Positions 25,600-35,764 of a stretch of 64,000 nt of DNA are shown piece after piece. How positions within the stretch are numbered: the first letter of the stretch is position 1; every line of letters begins with the position of its first letter. The stretch is taken from contig CP007060.1 in NCBI GenBank assembly GCA_000230955.3, positions 434,001 to 498,000 of the forward strand. Direction: 5' to 3'. The notes beneath the pieces are model-generated. The model was not told the DNA's origin. It made no database searches and saw nothing but the letters and a program-made list of their open reading frames with translations. A program made the position numbers and the translations under genes. The DNA comes from Halobacterium sp. DL1. Lineage in GTDB: Archaea > Halobacteriota > Halobacteria > Halobacteriales > Halobacteriaceae.

Positions 25600-26028
25600 A
25601 TGAAGAAAATCAGCTTGTTCGACATGCCGGACGACGACGAACGTGGAGTTTCGCCGGTCATCGGGGTCATCCTGATGGTCGCTATCACAGTCATCCTGGC
25701 CGCCGTCATCGCGACGTTCGTGCTCGGATTCCCGGACCAGGTGAGCCAGAACGTGAACGCCGGTGCGGACATCAGTGAGAACAGTCAGGGGAACGCTACC
25801 GTGACCTGGATCAGCGAAGGGAACGCGGTCAATCTGAGCGTCTCAGCAAAGGGAGCTGAACTAGAACCCACTGCGGGGAATATCAGTTCAGTTGGCGGGA
25901 CGGTCAACGTCTACCAAACAAGTAACCCCACCAAGACAGTGAACGTCGTCGTTACAGCGTACGGTGAGAGCGGAACTCAGACTGTAGTGGCTCAAAAGGA
26001 AGTCACCCTCGAGAACGCTTCGGCGTAG
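25600..26028 (+). CDS. archaeal type IV pilin (PilA/DUF1628 class), 142 aa
   Basis: A short charged leader ends in DDDERG, followed by the class III prepilin hydrophobic segment [19 protein letters not shown] PibD-type peptidase would cut after Gly16. The hydrophobic helix (about 17-42) anchors the pilin before assembly. The rest is a Ser/Thr/Asn-rich beta domain with several N-glycosylation sequons (GNATV, VNLSV, GNISS). It sits alone, without assembly ATPase or membrane protein genes beside it, which is common for haloarchaeal adhesion pilins. It starts [15 protein letters not shown] at the ATG at 25600. Confidence 0.92.
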   Translation: MKKISLFDMPDDDERGVSPVIGVILMVAITVILAAVIATFVLGFPDQVSQNVNAGADISENSQGNATVTWISEGNAVNLSVSAKGAELEPTAGNISSVGGTVNVYQTSNPTKTVNVVVTAYGESGTQTVVAQKEVTLENASA

Positions 26029-26258
26029 AAATCCCGCACGTTCTCCCGATTTCTGTCGTACCAGGGAACTCTTCTAGAAACCCCAACGCCCAACCTATCG
26101 GACGAACCACCCGATGGAGAGCAGAGGCCCACTGTGAAGATTCGGAGGCTCTAACCCCCGCCCATGGCGACGGGCCTATACTGATAGCCTCATTGTCTGA
26201 CGCTGTCCTATCTAGGTAGCCACCGAAGAGATGGCGGAAGGGCCTGTACGAACTGGTG

Positions 26259-26528
26259 ATGCAAACCGCAACGAGTGAAGTCGGAATTATCGACGACGAA
26301 GTTACGAGCCAGGCAGTCGTCACTGCAGTCGCCGACGAGACTGGTGTCGACCCGATGGAGCTAGACCCCCTGTACAACGTCGTCGACTCTGACGCCCTGA
26401 ACACGCTGCTCCGCTCGCACGAACCAGGCGCCGACGGTGCGCTCCTCGAAGTTGAGTTCGTCTTCGCGGGGTGTGAGGTTCGCGTGGCGAGCGACGGAAC
26501 AGTGCAGGCCACGGCCCTCCCCGAGTGA
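26259..26528 (+). CDS. HalOD1 output domain protein, 89 aa
   Basis: A whole-protein match to the HalOD1 pattern: an N-terminal helix with VVTAVADETGVDPMELDPLYNVVDSDALNTLL, then LEVEFVFAGCEVRVASDGTVQ. HalOD1 is a haloarchaea-specific domain predicted to be a signalling output module and occurs mostly as short stand-alone proteins. An ATG at 26259 is preferred to the GTG one codon earlier. The next small gene follows in 26 nt on the same strand, and a second HalOD1 gene lies about 0.5 kb away on the other strand. Confidence 0.85.
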   Translation: MQTATSEVGIIDDEVTSQAVVTAVADETGVDPMELDPLYNVVDSDALNTLLRSHEPGADGALLEVEFVFAGCEVRVASDGTVQATALPE

Positions 26529-26554
26529 CTCTCGTTCCAGCGAGCCCTCACGGA

Positions 26555-26758
26555 ATGAACAACACCCAGGACACCGAAGACGCATCGAACGCCACCGGGA
26601 GAACCTACGAACTCGACTGCACGGCCTGCTCGTTCGAGACGGTCGTCGACGGCGATCTGGACGACGCGTACGACCTCATCGAGGACCACGAGAGCGAGTA
26701 CGAGGACGCCATGCAGGACCACTTCGTGGACCTGGTGACGCGAGGATACGAGGCGTAA
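26555..26758 (+). CDS. small CxxC-containing hypothetical protein, 67 aa
   Basis: It is a very acidic short protein with a CTAC motif in YELDCTACSFETVVDGDLDDAYDLIEDH, reminiscent of halophile one-knuckle zinc-finger proteins. It starts MNNTQDTEDASNATG at the ATG at 26555, 26 nt after the HalOD1 stop, so the two are probably co-transcribed. Function unknown. Confidence 0.65.
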   Translation: MNNTQDTEDASNATGRTYELDCTACSFETVVDGDLDDAYDLIEDHESEYEDAMQDHFVDLVTRGYEA

Positions 26759-27023
26759 CGCCGGACGAGTTCTGTTCGACGAGTCGCCGTTAATGCGGCC
26801 TAGTTAGGTCACTCAGTAGACGAATCGAGTCTCGCGTCTCGCGGTTCTACGCGGTTGACGCGGAGCCGTAGGTGAGGATGTCGACGCCGGAACGCCGTCA
26901 CTCGTCGGCGAGCGGCTGACATCGTTCGTGTGCTTCACGAATCCGATCAGGGCCGTTGTCGTCGGTCCTCCCGAAACGCTACTCTGGTCTCCGCAGACAG
27001 AACCGAACTGCTCGTCCCGCTTC

Positions 27024-27296
27024 TCAGGAACTCGGACAGACCTCGACCGTGCGGTCCTCGCGCACCACGACGGTCTGCCCGGCGTACTCGAACTGGACGT
27101 TCGCCTTACCCCGCTTGCCCCGACAGAGGGCGTTCAGGCCGTCCGGGTCGACGGCCTCCGAGAGGGGCGGGAGCTCCAGCACTGGCACCCCGGAGTTGAG
27201 ACTGACCGCCTCCAGCACGGCAGTGGTCGCGGCCTCGTCGTCCGCGGGCGTGTACGACCGAACTATCGTATCGCGGGGTAATTCGCTACGGGACAT
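27024..27296 (-). CDS. HalOD1 output domain protein, 90 aa
   Basis: It is the second HalOD1 protein of the neighbourhood. The helix AATTAVLEAVSLNSGVPVLELPPLSEAVDPDGLNAL and the strand VQFEYAGQTVVVREDRTVEV follow the family pattern. The start is the ATG at 27294-27296 (MSRSELPRDTIVRSY); the longer frame upstream is non-coding in character. It is divergent from the DsrE gene. Its presence near another HalOD1 gene suggests a local duplication, though sequence identity between the two is low. Confidence 0.82.
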   Translation of the reverse strand: MSRSELPRDTIVRSYTPADDEAATTAVLEAVSLNSGVPVLELPPLSEAVDPDGLNALCRGKRGKANVQFEYAGQTVVVREDRTVEVCPSS

Positions 27297-27533
27297 CGTA
27301 TACACAACACACGGGGTGAAGGATGATAAAGGGGTGTCAGACGGCGGTAAGACGGGGTTTCGGGGCAATCGCGACACGGGGTGTCGGTGAGCGTCTGACG
27401 CGAGTATGACGGACCGGTCGGGGACGCTATCGCTACCCGAATCCCGCTCGTCCCCTGTGTCGGCGCCCATCGCGGCCGTCACTTGCCGCTGCAAGCAGTC
27501 AGCGTTAGGGGTCGGAGTCCGACAACACAGTTG

Positions 27534-27872
27534 ATGCAGTCAGTCATCCACCTCGTCTCCGGCGACGAAACCGAGCATCGAACCGCACTCAACATCGCCC
27601 GCAACCTCCTGGAGGACGAGAGCGACCGAATCGACGACGTCGCCGTGGTCGCGCAGGCTGGCGGCATCCACGCCGTGACGTCCGACGGGGAGCACGGAGA
27701 GACCGTCCGCTCGCTGATGGACGACGGCGTACCGTTCATGGGGTGTAGTAACACGCTCGAGGCGTTCGACCTGGCGGAGTCGGACCTCATCGATGGCGTC
27801 GAGATGGTCCCGGAGGGCGCCGTCGAAGTGACCCGACTGCAAGACGAGGGGTGGGCCTACCTGCGGCCGTAG
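27534..27872 (+). CDS. DsrE/DsrF-like family protein, 112 aa
   Basis: It has the DsrE fold pattern: an N-terminal strand and sequence SVIHLVSGDETEHRTALNIARNLLED, then IDDVAVVAQAGGIHAVT, then VPFMGCSNTLEAF with a conserved-position cysteine, and VEMVPEGAVEVTRLQDEGWAYLRP. DsrE-like proteins act in sulfur transfer; small stand-alone archaeal versions have no proven substrate. The start is the ATG at 27534, because the frame upstream is basic and overlaps the divergent HalOD1 region. Confidence 0.85.
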   Translation: MQSVIHLVSGDETEHRTALNIARNLLEDESDRIDDVAVVAQAGGIHAVTSDGEHGETVRSLMDDGVPFMGCSNTLEAFDLAESDLIDGVEMVPEGAVEVTRLQDEGWAYLRP

Positions 27873-28102
27873 CGCCGCAGTCACCGGCCAGGCGCTCGAA
27901 CCCCGTTCGACCAACTTCTCGCGGACTCGTTAGCCCGGCAAGCGGGTCCGAACCACGCAAGAAGTGATGACAAAGCGACACCAAACCCGCCCCAGTTCTC
28001 AACACTCGGAATCGGACCCAAACGCCTTTGAGAGCGCCCCGGAAACCCGCTGTGAACCGGATTCCCGTATCAATTCTGATAACTGGGGGCCGGACGCAAC
28101 GC

Positions 28103-31100
28103 ATGACACGGACTCACCGGGAAAAAGCTCAGTCAGTCGCGCTCGCTATCTTGGTACTGTGCGTGTTCCTCAGTGCCGGGGCAGTTGGGATCAGTGGTGC
28201 AGACGTCACGTATTTCGACGTGACGACTAGTTCCACTATCGCCGGTGGCAGTTCGTTCGAGTACTACGTCAATTCTCCTAACGCGACCTACGTAGTTCTC
28301 GACGAGAACGGAAACGGCGATTTCGACAGTGGAGAACCATACATCACTGAAACTGCTACGGGTGGAACCAGTGGCGAATTCCCGGGTAGCCAAACGGAGA
28401 ACTTGGAAGATCGACCAGACGATACCTACGAAGTTTACGCACTCGACAAGCAGAACGTCGGATCTTTAGACGATGGAACTGATCTCTCGATTGGCGCCTC
28501 TGACACTATCTCCGTCGACGGCAGCGCACCCTACGTCTCCGAGGTCAACGTCACGAACCCTTCCGGACAGGACGTGACGGTCTCGTTCACGACGAACGAA
28601 CAGCTGAACGAGACGACCGTCGACCTCTCGGTCGATGGCTCGGGGTCCGCGACGTTCGGGCTCGGCGACTTCACCGAGACGAACGACAGCGGAACGTACA
28701 CCTACGAACTGACGCACGCCGGGAGCTCCGACGGCGACTACACCGCGGAGGTCACGCGAGCGACCGACATCGTCGGCAACGACGCGGCGGTCAACCAGTC
28801 GGCCGGCGAGCTGACCGACTCGGTCACGGTCGACACCGTCCCGCCAGGAATCGACAGTGTCGAGGCGGAAGTCGGGAGCGACACCGTGACCGTGACGTTC
28901 AACCAGACGGTGGAAGCCGCGGACGGTAGTGCGCTCTCGGCGGCGAACTTCACGTACGGGAACGCAGAGTCGGGCGGCGCGACGGCGGTGTCCTCGGTCA
29001 GTCATACGGCCGGTTCGACCACTGCGACGCTGACGCTGGACGCATCCATCTCCCGGACTGACCTCGGGAACGACACTGTCGCCGCGGCGTCCGGCGATAT
29101 CACCGACGGGTTCGGGAACACGGCGCCGACGACCGCCGTTCCGTTCACGGACACGAACACACCGATCGCGCCGGTGGACGCGTCCGGCCACCCCATCAAC
29201 GCGAGCAACGACGAGAACTACGACCTGACGGTGACGCTGCCCGACGACCACGAGGCCGGGACACTTGCGGTGGACCTCTCGAACGGCGACACCGTCACCG
29301 CGAGCCAGTACGTCACTAGCGAGGACGACGGCGACGGCGACCCCCACGAGGTCTCCTTCACGGGACTGGACGTGAGTTCGCTGGACAACGGCACGGTCAC
29401 CGTGGACGCGACGCTGACCGACGACGGCGGCAACGATGCGGCTGGCACGGGCCTGGCGTCGATAACGAAGGACGCCGACCGGCCGAGAATCACGGATGCG
29501 ACGATCACGAACTCGCCCATCGGCACCTACGACGCGGGCTCCCAGCAAACAGTCACGGTCGACTTCGACGAACCGGTGGACGACAGCGTCGCACCGACGG
29601 TGACCATCACGGGCTTGAACCGGACGTACACCGTTTCCGGCGGTGGATTCGCCGACGACAACCAGACCTGGACGGGCACCGTCACCATCCTCGACGACAA
29701 CGAGGACGCGACCGCCCGCATCGAGGTCTCTGGCGTCGAGGACACGGTGGGGAACCGCCAGACACCGGACCCGGACGACTCCAGTACGTTCCAGGTGGAC
29801 ACGACCGGCCCGGCGAAACCCGAGGACACGCTCGCGGGTGCGGTCACCGCGAGCAACGGCACGAACTACAACGTCACCGTCGACCTCGTCGCCGACTCGC
29901 AGGCCGACGAAGTCGAGGTGCGTGTCTCCGACGGCACCGACACCGTCACGGCGAGCACGTCGACGGGCGGCAGCGACCTCGTCACCGTTACGGGAATCGA
30001 CGTATCCACGCTCGGCGAGGGGACGGTCACCGTGTCCGCTCGTGCGCTCGATGGCGGGTACGCGAACACCGAGGGGTTCGTCGAACCGGTGGACGTGATC
30101 AAGGACACCAATCGCCCGGGCGTCGCGTCGGTGAGTGTCGGCGACGGCACGGTGAACGACTCTGACGCCGGGTCCACGCAGGCGGTGACGGTGACCTTCG
30201 ACGAGGACGTCGACCAGACCGTCGCCCCGACCGTCGAACTCACGGGACTGGCCCAGTCGTACGACGCCACCGGGAGTTTCACCGACGCCCGGACCTGGAC
30301 GGGGACGGTCACCATCGCGGACGACGAGGAGGAAGATACCGCGACAGTAGCGGTGAGTGGCGTTCGCGACCTCGTGGGGAACCTTCAGACGCCCGACCCC
30401 GACAACTCCGGGTCGGTTCAGGTGGACACCATCACGCCGACGATTTCGAACGTTGCGGCGACCCACACTGGTGACGGGACGGTCGAACTCTCCTTCGACA
30501 GCGACGAGACGCTGACGGACGTCGCCGTCGACGTCACGGGTCCCGAACCGAAGACGCTCACCGATGCGGACTTCACCGAGTCGAGCGGCACCTACACCGC
30601 GACGTTCAACGCCGCGGACGGCGACTACACGGCCACGCTGACCACTGCCGAGGACGCCGCGGGCAACGACGGCGCGACAGACCAGACTGACACCGCGACC
30701 GTCGACACGACCGCACCCGTGTTCTCCGCGCTCTCGCCTGCCGGGACGACGGAGACGACGGACCAGCCGACACTCTCGGTCGACGTCTCCGACGCCACCG
30801 AGGGCGTGAACGTGTCGTCGATCCGCGTCACGGTCGCCGACAGCGACACGGGTGACGCCCTCGAACTGAACGCCGCGACGACCGACACCACGGGAATCTC
30901 CTACTCCGACGGGACGCTCACCGTGGACACGAGCACCGCGGGCGTCTCGCTGGCCGAGGGCGGCGTGGACGTCACCGTCGAGGCGAACGACACCGTGGAC
31001 AACGCGAACGCGACGACGTTCTCGTTCACCGTGGACACCGTGGCGCCGCAGTTCTCGAACGCTTCGCCCGCGGGCGAGACGGTGACCGACAACCAGTCCG

Positions 31101-34100
31101 TAATCACGGTCGACGTGAGCGACGCGACGGCGGGCGTCGACGCGTCGAGCATCGCGGTGACCCTGGAGGACGACACCGGGAGCGCGTTCCTCTCGAACGC
31201 CGGGACGGGCACGGACGGCGTCTCCTTCGACGGGACGACACTGACCGTGGACCCGACCGGAGCGGACATCTCGCTCCCGAACGGCACCGTGACGGTGAAC
31301 GTCTTGGCCGCGGACGCCGTGGCGAACACCGACAGCACCGAGTTCGCCTTCGAGGTCGACGTGCCGCCGACCATCTCGGGCTTCTCGGCGGCGGACACCG
31401 AGGGCCGGAACGCCACCGTCTCTTTCGAGTCGACGGACGAACTCGACGCGGTCCAGGTGGCGGTCTCCGGGGCCGAGACGGCGACGCTCGATGCCGCCGA
31501 CTTCTCGGCGACGGCGGACGGCGACGGCTTCGTCTACGAAGCGGTGTACGAGGGGAGTACGGACGGCACGTACGACTTCGAGCTACAGACCGCCAGCGAC
31601 GGCCGGACGGACAGCGCGGCGTTCGAGACGGCGTCCGCGCTGGTCGACGAGGCCGCGCCCGACGTGACCCTCGACGCGCCGAACGGCGGCGAACTGTTCC
31701 GCGGCAGCGAGACGGTCACCGTCGCCTGGACGGCGACCGACAACGTCTCCGTCGCGACTGACAGCGTCGTCATCGACTACTCGACGGACGGCGGGAGCAC
31801 GTGGACCGAGGTGGCCGCGGGACTGACCGACGACGGGAGCTACGACTGGACGGTGCCGACAGTGGACTCCAGCGACGTCCTCGTGCGCGTGTCCGCGGAC
31901 GACACCAGCTCGAACACCGGGACCGACGCCAGCGACGCGGCGTTCACGGTCGACTCGACGGCGCCCGGAATCTCGAACTACGCGGTGACGAACCCGGACG
32001 GCCAGAACGTCACGGTCTCCTTCGACTCGGCGGAGGAACTCGACGCCCTCTCGGTCGCCGTCTCGAACGCGACGACGCGCACGCTCGACCTGAGCGACTT
32101 CGCGGTGTCCGGGTCGGGGCCCTACACCTACACGGCGACGTTCGACGGCGGCGCGGAGGGAACCTACGACACGACCCTCGACGCCGCTGTCGACGCCGCG
32201 GGGAACGACGGGGCGACCACCGAGTCCGGCAGCGTCGCGGTGGACACGGTGACGCCGACGGTGTCTGCGTTCACGGCGACCAACCCCTCGGGGCAGACGG
32301 TGAACGTGAGCTTCGAGAGCGACGAGCGCCTCGCGACGGCCGAGGTGTCCCTGGTCACGCCCTCCGGGACGACGACGTTCTCGTCGTTCACCGAGACTGG
32401 TTCCGGGCCGTACACGTACTACGCGACGGCGGGCGGCGAGGACGGCGACTACACCGCGACGCTCGTCGCCGCGGCCGACGACCACGGCAACGACGCCGCC
32501 GACAGCCAGGAAGACAGCGTTACCGTCGACACGACGCCGCCTACGGTGTCGAACTACACGGTGACGAATCCGACCGGCCAGCAGGTACGCGTGCACTTCG
32601 ACGCCGACGAGCCCATCGACACCGTCTCCGTCGCCATCACTGGCGCCGAGTCCGCCACCATCACCACGGACAACCCGACCGTTGTCGACGGGTCGTACGT
32701 CGTGACGTACGCCGGGAACGCCGACGGCACGTACACGGCGACGCTCGATGGGGCCGTCGACGCGTTCGGCAACGACGGCGGCGGCGCGTCCGCGTCCACG
32801 ACCATCCAGACGGCTGCCCCCATCATCTCCGGGTTCACCGCGTCGAACCCCGAGGCCCAGAACGTCACCGTCTCGTTCGGCAGCGACGAGCCGCTGGCGA
32901 ACGTCACGGTCGACATCTCCGGGGCGGAGACGGCGACGCTGACGGAGGCGAACTTCACCGAGAACGGCGACACGTACACCGCGACGTACGTCGGCGCCTC
33001 GAACGGCACGTACACGGCGGTGCTGCAGACCGCCGCGGACGCGGACGGCGACGACGGCGCGAGCGGGCAGACGAACAGCGCCACCGTCGGCACGACGGCG
33101 GAACCGGTCACCGGGCCGACGGTCACGAACTTCTCGCTCGCGAACCCGACCGGGCGGGAACTCCGCGTCTCCTTCGACAGCTCCGCGGTCCTGGCTGACG
33201 TCGGCGTCGCGGTCACCGGGCCGGACACGGCGACGCTCACGACGGGCGCGTTCAACGAGTCCGACGGGACGTACACGGCGACGGTGGCCGTGGACCCCGA
33301 CGGCGACTACACCGCGACCCTGTTCGAGGCGACGGACGGGTCGGGGGAGAACGGCGCGAACAGTGAGTCGGACGCGGTGACCGTCGACACGTCGACCGGG
33401 GACGCGGGCGGTGGGTCCGGCGGTCCGGTTGGCGGTCAGACCGCGGGCGGCTCGTCGAACACGGGCGGCCCGCCGACGCCGACCGGGCCGTCGGTTTCGG
33501 TGACGGCGACGGGAACCAGCGAGGCCGCCATCGCCGTCGAGGACGCCGACGCCGGGGAGTCGCTGTCGGTCGCCCTCGACAACGCCACCAGTGGGCCGGT
33601 GGGCGTCACCGGGCTGAACGTCACGACCAGCGAGTCGATGGACTACTCGATGGCGGTGTCGACGTCGACGGACGCGGCGTCCGGGTCGCCCTCGTTCGAT
33701 GGCCGTGCGGTCGGCTTTCTCGACGTCGCCCACTCCTTCGCGGACGCCGACGTCGAGCGGGCGACGGTGACCGTACAGGTCGCCGCGGAGCGCTTCGAAG
33801 ACACCGACCTATACCCGAGTGACACCACGGTCTACCGCTACCACGACGGCGCGTGGCAAGCACTCGACACGCGGGTCGTCGGCCAGGACGACGACGCCTA
33901 CACCCTCGAGGCCGAGACGCCCGGATTCTCCGTCTTCGCGGTGGGCGTCAGGGACGCCGACGTGGTGCGCGTCTCCGGGGCGAGCGTCACCGCGTCGGCG
34001 AGCGAGGTCGGGGAGCCGGTCGCGGTGTCGGCGACCGTGGAGAACACCGCCGCCTACCGGGCGAACGTGACGCTCACCGTCGTCGCGAACGGGTCGACCG

Positions 34101-34441
34101 TGGCGTCGAAACTCGTTTCGGTGGCCGCCGCCGACACTGCGACCACGACCCTCGACGTGGTCTTCGACGCGCCCGGCGACTACCGCCTCGCGGTCGGGAA
34201 CACCGCCGCCGGCACCCTCGCTGTCTCCGAACGAGCGTCGTCGGGAACCACGACGCCAGGGGACGGAACGCCCGGGGGGACGAACACCACCAGTTCGCCG
34301 ACGCCGACGGCCGTGTCTCCGACAGGGGACGCGACGACCGCGACCGGCGAGTCCTCCGACGGCGACGTGCCCGGACCGGGAGTCCTCGGGGGGCTCCTGG
34401 CGGCCGTCCTCGCCGCGCTGGTCGCGACCCGGTGGACGTGA
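28103..34441 (+). CDS. giant surface glycoprotein with Ig-like repeats and PGF-CTERM-type anchor, 2112 aa
   Basis: An S-layer-type signal peptide starts MTRTHREKAQSVALAILVLC and ends near ISGADV. A surface-glycoprotein N-terminal domain follows (VVLDENGNGDFDSGEPYI). After it come many Ig-like repeats of about 90-100 residues built on 'xxISNxxVTNPxGQxVTVSFxSDExL...GTYTATL...A.DaaGNDGA...VDT'; clear copies begin near 28525, 30430, 31360, 31960, 32250, 32540, 32810 and 33110. Near the C-terminus (about 33500-33955) is a PGF-pre-PGF-like domain (TVYRYHDGAWQALDT, then ETPGFSVFAVGV). A CARDB-like domain and a Thr/Gly/Pro linker follow, then DVPGPGVLGGLLAAVLAALVATRWT, a PGF-CTERM variant for archaeosortase A processing and lipid anchoring. 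Many NxT/S sequons are present. The start is the ATG at 28103. It probably acts in adhesion or the cell surface layer. Confidence 0.9.
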   Translation: MTRTHREKAQSVALAILVLCVFLSAGAVGISGADVTYFDVTTSSTIAGGSSFEYYVNSPNATYVVLDENGNGDFDSGEPYITETATGGTSGEFPGSQTENLEDRPDDTYEVYALDKQNVGSLDDGTDLSIGASDTISVDGSAPYVSEVNVTNPSGQDVTVSFTTNEQLNETTVDLSVDGSGSATFGLGDFTETNDSGTYTYELTHAGSSDGDYTAEVTRATDIVGNDAAVNQSAGELTDSVTVDTVPPGIDSVEAEVGSDTVTVTFNQTVEAADGSALSAANFTYGNAESGGATAVSSVSHTAGSTTATLTLDASISRTDLGNDTVAAASGDITDGFGNTAPTTAVPFTDTNTPIAPVDASGHPINASNDENYDLTVTLPDDHEAGTLAVDLSNGDTVTASQYVTSEDDGDGDPHEVSFTGLDVSSLDNGTVTVDATLTDDGGNDAAGTGLASITKDADRPRITDATITNSPIGTYDAGSQQTVTVDFDEPVDDSVAPTVTITGLNRTYTVSGGGFADDNQTWTGTVTILDDNEDATARIEVSGVEDTVGNRQTPDPDDSSTFQVDTTGPAKPEDTLAGAVTASNGTNYNVTVDLVADSQADEVEVRVSDGTDTVTASTSTGGSDLVTVTGIDVSTLGEGTVTVSARALDGGYANTEGFVEPVDVIKDTNRPGVASVSVGDGTVNDSDAGSTQAVTVTFDEDVDQTVAPTVELTGLAQSYDATGSFTDARTWTGTVTIADDEEEDTATVAVSGVRDLVGNLQTPDPDNSGSVQVDTITPTISNVAATHTGDGTVELSFDSDETLTDVAVDVTGPEPKTLTDADFTESSGTYTATFNAADGDYTATLTTAEDAAGNDGATDQTDTATVDTTAPVFSALSPAGTTETTDQPTLSVDVSDATEGVNVSSIRVTVADSDTGDALELNAATTDTTGISYSDGTLTVDTSTAGVSLAEGGVDVTVEANDTVDNANATTFSFTVDTVAPQFSNASPAGETVTDNQSVITVDVSDATAGVDASSIAVTLEDDTGSAFLSNAGTGTDGVSFDGTTLTVDPTGADISLPNGTVTVNVLAADAVANTDSTEFAFEVDVPPTISGFSAADTEGRNATVSFESTDELDAVQVAVSGAETATLDAADFSATADGDGFVYEAVYEGSTDGTYDFELQTASDGRTDSAAFETASALVDEAAPDVTLDAPNGGELFRGSETVTVAWTATDNVSVATDSVVIDYSTDGGSTWTEVAAGLTDDGSYDWTVPTVDSSDVLVRVSADDTSSNTGTDASDAAFTVDSTAPGISNYAVTNPDGQNVTVSFDSAEELDALSVAVSNATTRTLDLSDFAVSGSGPYTYTATFDGGAEGTYDTTLDAAVDAAGNDGATTESGSVAVDTVTPTVSAFTATNPSGQTVNVSFESDERLATAEVSLVTPSGTTTFSSFTETGSGPYTYYATAGGEDGDYTATLVAAADDHGNDAADSQEDSVTVDTTPPTVSNYTVTNPTGQQVRVHFDADEPIDTVSVAITGAESATITTDNPTVVDGSYVVTYAGNADGTYTATLDGAVDAFGNDGGGASASTTIQTAAPIISGFTASNPEAQNVTVSFGSDEPLANVTVDISGAETATLTEANFTENGDTYTATYVGASNGTYTAVLQTAADADGDDGASGQTNSATVGTTAEPVTGPTVTNFSLANPTGRELRVSFDSSAVLADVGVAVTGPDTATLTTGAFNESDGTYTATVAVDPDGDYTATLFEATDGSGENGANSESDAVTVDTSTGDAGGGSGGPVGGQTAGGSSNTGGPPTPTGPSVSVTATGTSEAAIAVEDADAGESLSVALDNATSGPVGVTGLNVTTSESMDYSMAVSTSTDAASGSPSFDGRAVGFLDVAHSFADADVERATVTVQVAAERFEDTDLYPSDTTVYRYHDGAWQALDTRVVGQDDDAYTLEAETPGFSVFAVGVRDADVVRVSGASVTASASEVGEPVAVSATVENTAAYRANVTLTVVANGSTVASKLVSVAAADTATTTLDVVFDAPGDYRLAVGNTAAGTLAVSERASSGTTTPGDGTPGGTNTTSSPTPTAVSPTGDATTATGESSDGDVPGPGVLGGLLAAVLAALVATRWT

Positions 34442-34558
34442 CGTCCCGGTAGCGCGGTCGGGGCCCGTCACTACTGGGCGCGGTGACGGTCCGCAAGCGC
34501 ACTCTCCTCTCGCTGACGGGGGCGACTACTATCCGTCTGGCCGGCGTCGTGTCCACCT

Positions 34559-35242
34559 ATGACGTTCGACGCCGACCGCGTGACGACCGTCACGTTCGAC
34601 TCCTACAGCACGCTCGTCGACGTGGACGCCGCCGAGGCCGCCCTCGCCGACCGGGTGTCCGACCCGGAACCGGTCTCCAAACTCTGGCGCGCGCGGTCGC
34701 TGGAGTACACGTTCGTCGCGAACCAGATCGACGCCTACCAGCCGTTCTACGAGATGAACCGGGACGCGCTCCAGTACGCCCTCGACGCCTTCGGCGTGGA
34801 CCTCCCGGATGACGAACGCGACGAGATACTCGCCGTCTACCACGAACTCGACGTCTTCGACGACGTCCGCGACGCCATCGAACGGCTCCGGGACGGCGGC
34901 TACGACTGCTACGTCGTCTCCAACGGCAACCCCGAGATGCTCTCCTCGATGGTCGAACACGCCGACATCGCGGATCTCGTCGAGGACACCGTCAGCGCCG
35001 ACGAGGTGCGGACGTTCAAGCCCGCTCCCGAGATATACCGCCACGCCGCCGCCCGGACGGGCACGCCTATCGACCGGATAGCCCACGCGACCGCCGGCTG
35101 GTTCGACGTCCAGGGCGCCGCCCACGCCGGAATGCAGGGCGTCTGGGTCGACCGGAGCGGCGCACCCTGGGAGCCGTTCGACGGCGAACCGGACCTGGTC
35201 GTCGAGGACCTCCGCGAACTGGCCGACGCGATGGGCGTCTGA
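34559..35242 (+). CDS. haloacid dehalogenase type II-like HAD hydrolase, 227 aa
   Basis: HAD motif I is VTFDSYSTLVDVD with the nucleophile Asp. The cap region contains LWRARSLEYTFVANQI and a QPFYEMNRDALQYAL helix, as in (S)-2-haloacid dehalogenases. Motif II is CYVVSNGNPEML, motif III is the Lys of RTFKPAPEIY and motif IV is HATAGWFDVQGAAHAG. The substrate may be a haloacid or a phosphate ester; haloarchaea have several such paralogues. It starts MTFDADRVTTVTF at the ATG at 34559. It is downstream of the surface glycoprotein but unrelated in role. Confidence 0.88.
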   Translation: MTFDADRVTTVTFDSYSTLVDVDAAEAALADRVSDPEPVSKLWRARSLEYTFVANQIDAYQPFYEMNRDALQYALDAFGVDLPDDERDEILAVYHELDVFDDVRDAIERLRDGGYDCYVVSNGNPEMLSSMVEHADIADLVEDTVSADEVRTFKPAPEIYRHAAARTGTPIDRIAHATAGWFDVQGAAHAGMQGVWVDRSGAPWEPFDGEPDLVVEDLRELADAMGV

Positions 35243-35287
35243 CCGGGCGTGAACCACCACACAAAACAGAACTCACGCTCGCGAGCG

Positions 35288-35764
35288 CTACATCATTTCG
35301 TGTCGCTGTGTCATGATGACGCCGCTGGCGAGCATCAGCACCGCGATGGCAACCATCCCGGCGTCGGCGCCCATCGCGGCGTCCATCCCGCTCTGCATGC
35401 CGTCGCTCATCGAGCCGTCGTTCATCGTGCTGCCGTTCATCATTCCGCCGCGCCCGGTGGTCGCCAGCCACGCCTGGTTCACTAGCATCAGTACCGAGTA
35501 GACGACCATCAGCGGGCCGCTCGCCCGGCCGAGAGCGGTGGCGGCCGGAGTGAGGAGCACGGCGCCGTGAACGAGCACCACCACGCCGAGGGCGGCCATG
35601 AACCACGCGCTCCCCGTCATCCCCGTGCCCATCATACCCGTGGCCGACGTCGCCATCCCCGTCGTCGCCTGGTAGAGCGAGTAGCCGCCCGAGACGAGGG
35701 CGACGCTCGCGCCGTACAGTCGCATCGTCGAGACGCCCGTCGCGTCACCCGTCTGGCCGTTCAT
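35288..35764 (-). CDS. multi-pass membrane protein, Met/Gly-rich, 158 aa
   Basis: About four hydrophobic segments are visible (LYGASVALVSGGYSLYQATT, AWFMAALGVVVLVHGAVLL, PLMVVYSVLMLVNQAWLA, GMVAIAVLMLASGVIMT). They are separated by loops rich in Met, Gly and Ser (GRGGMMNGSTMNDGSMSDG). Methionine-rich loops may bind soft metals such as copper, but no family is recognised. It is convergent with the HAD gene. Confidence 0.7.
   Translation of the reverse strand: MNGQTGDATGVSTMRLYGASVALVSGGYSLYQATTGMATSATGMMGTGMTGSAWFMAALGVVVLVHGAVLLTPAATALGRASGPLMVVYSVLMLVNQAWLATTGRGGMMNGSTMNDGSMSDGMQSGMDAAMGADAGMVAIAVLMLASGVIMTQRHEMM

Noticed and set aside
28466-33733. Long minus-strand open frames opposite the surface glycoprotein (for example 28466-30466 and 31583-33733)
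   Set aside because: They are Arg/Val/Gly-rich mirror frames caused by high GC and acidic codons on the plus strand. They have no acidic character and no domain.
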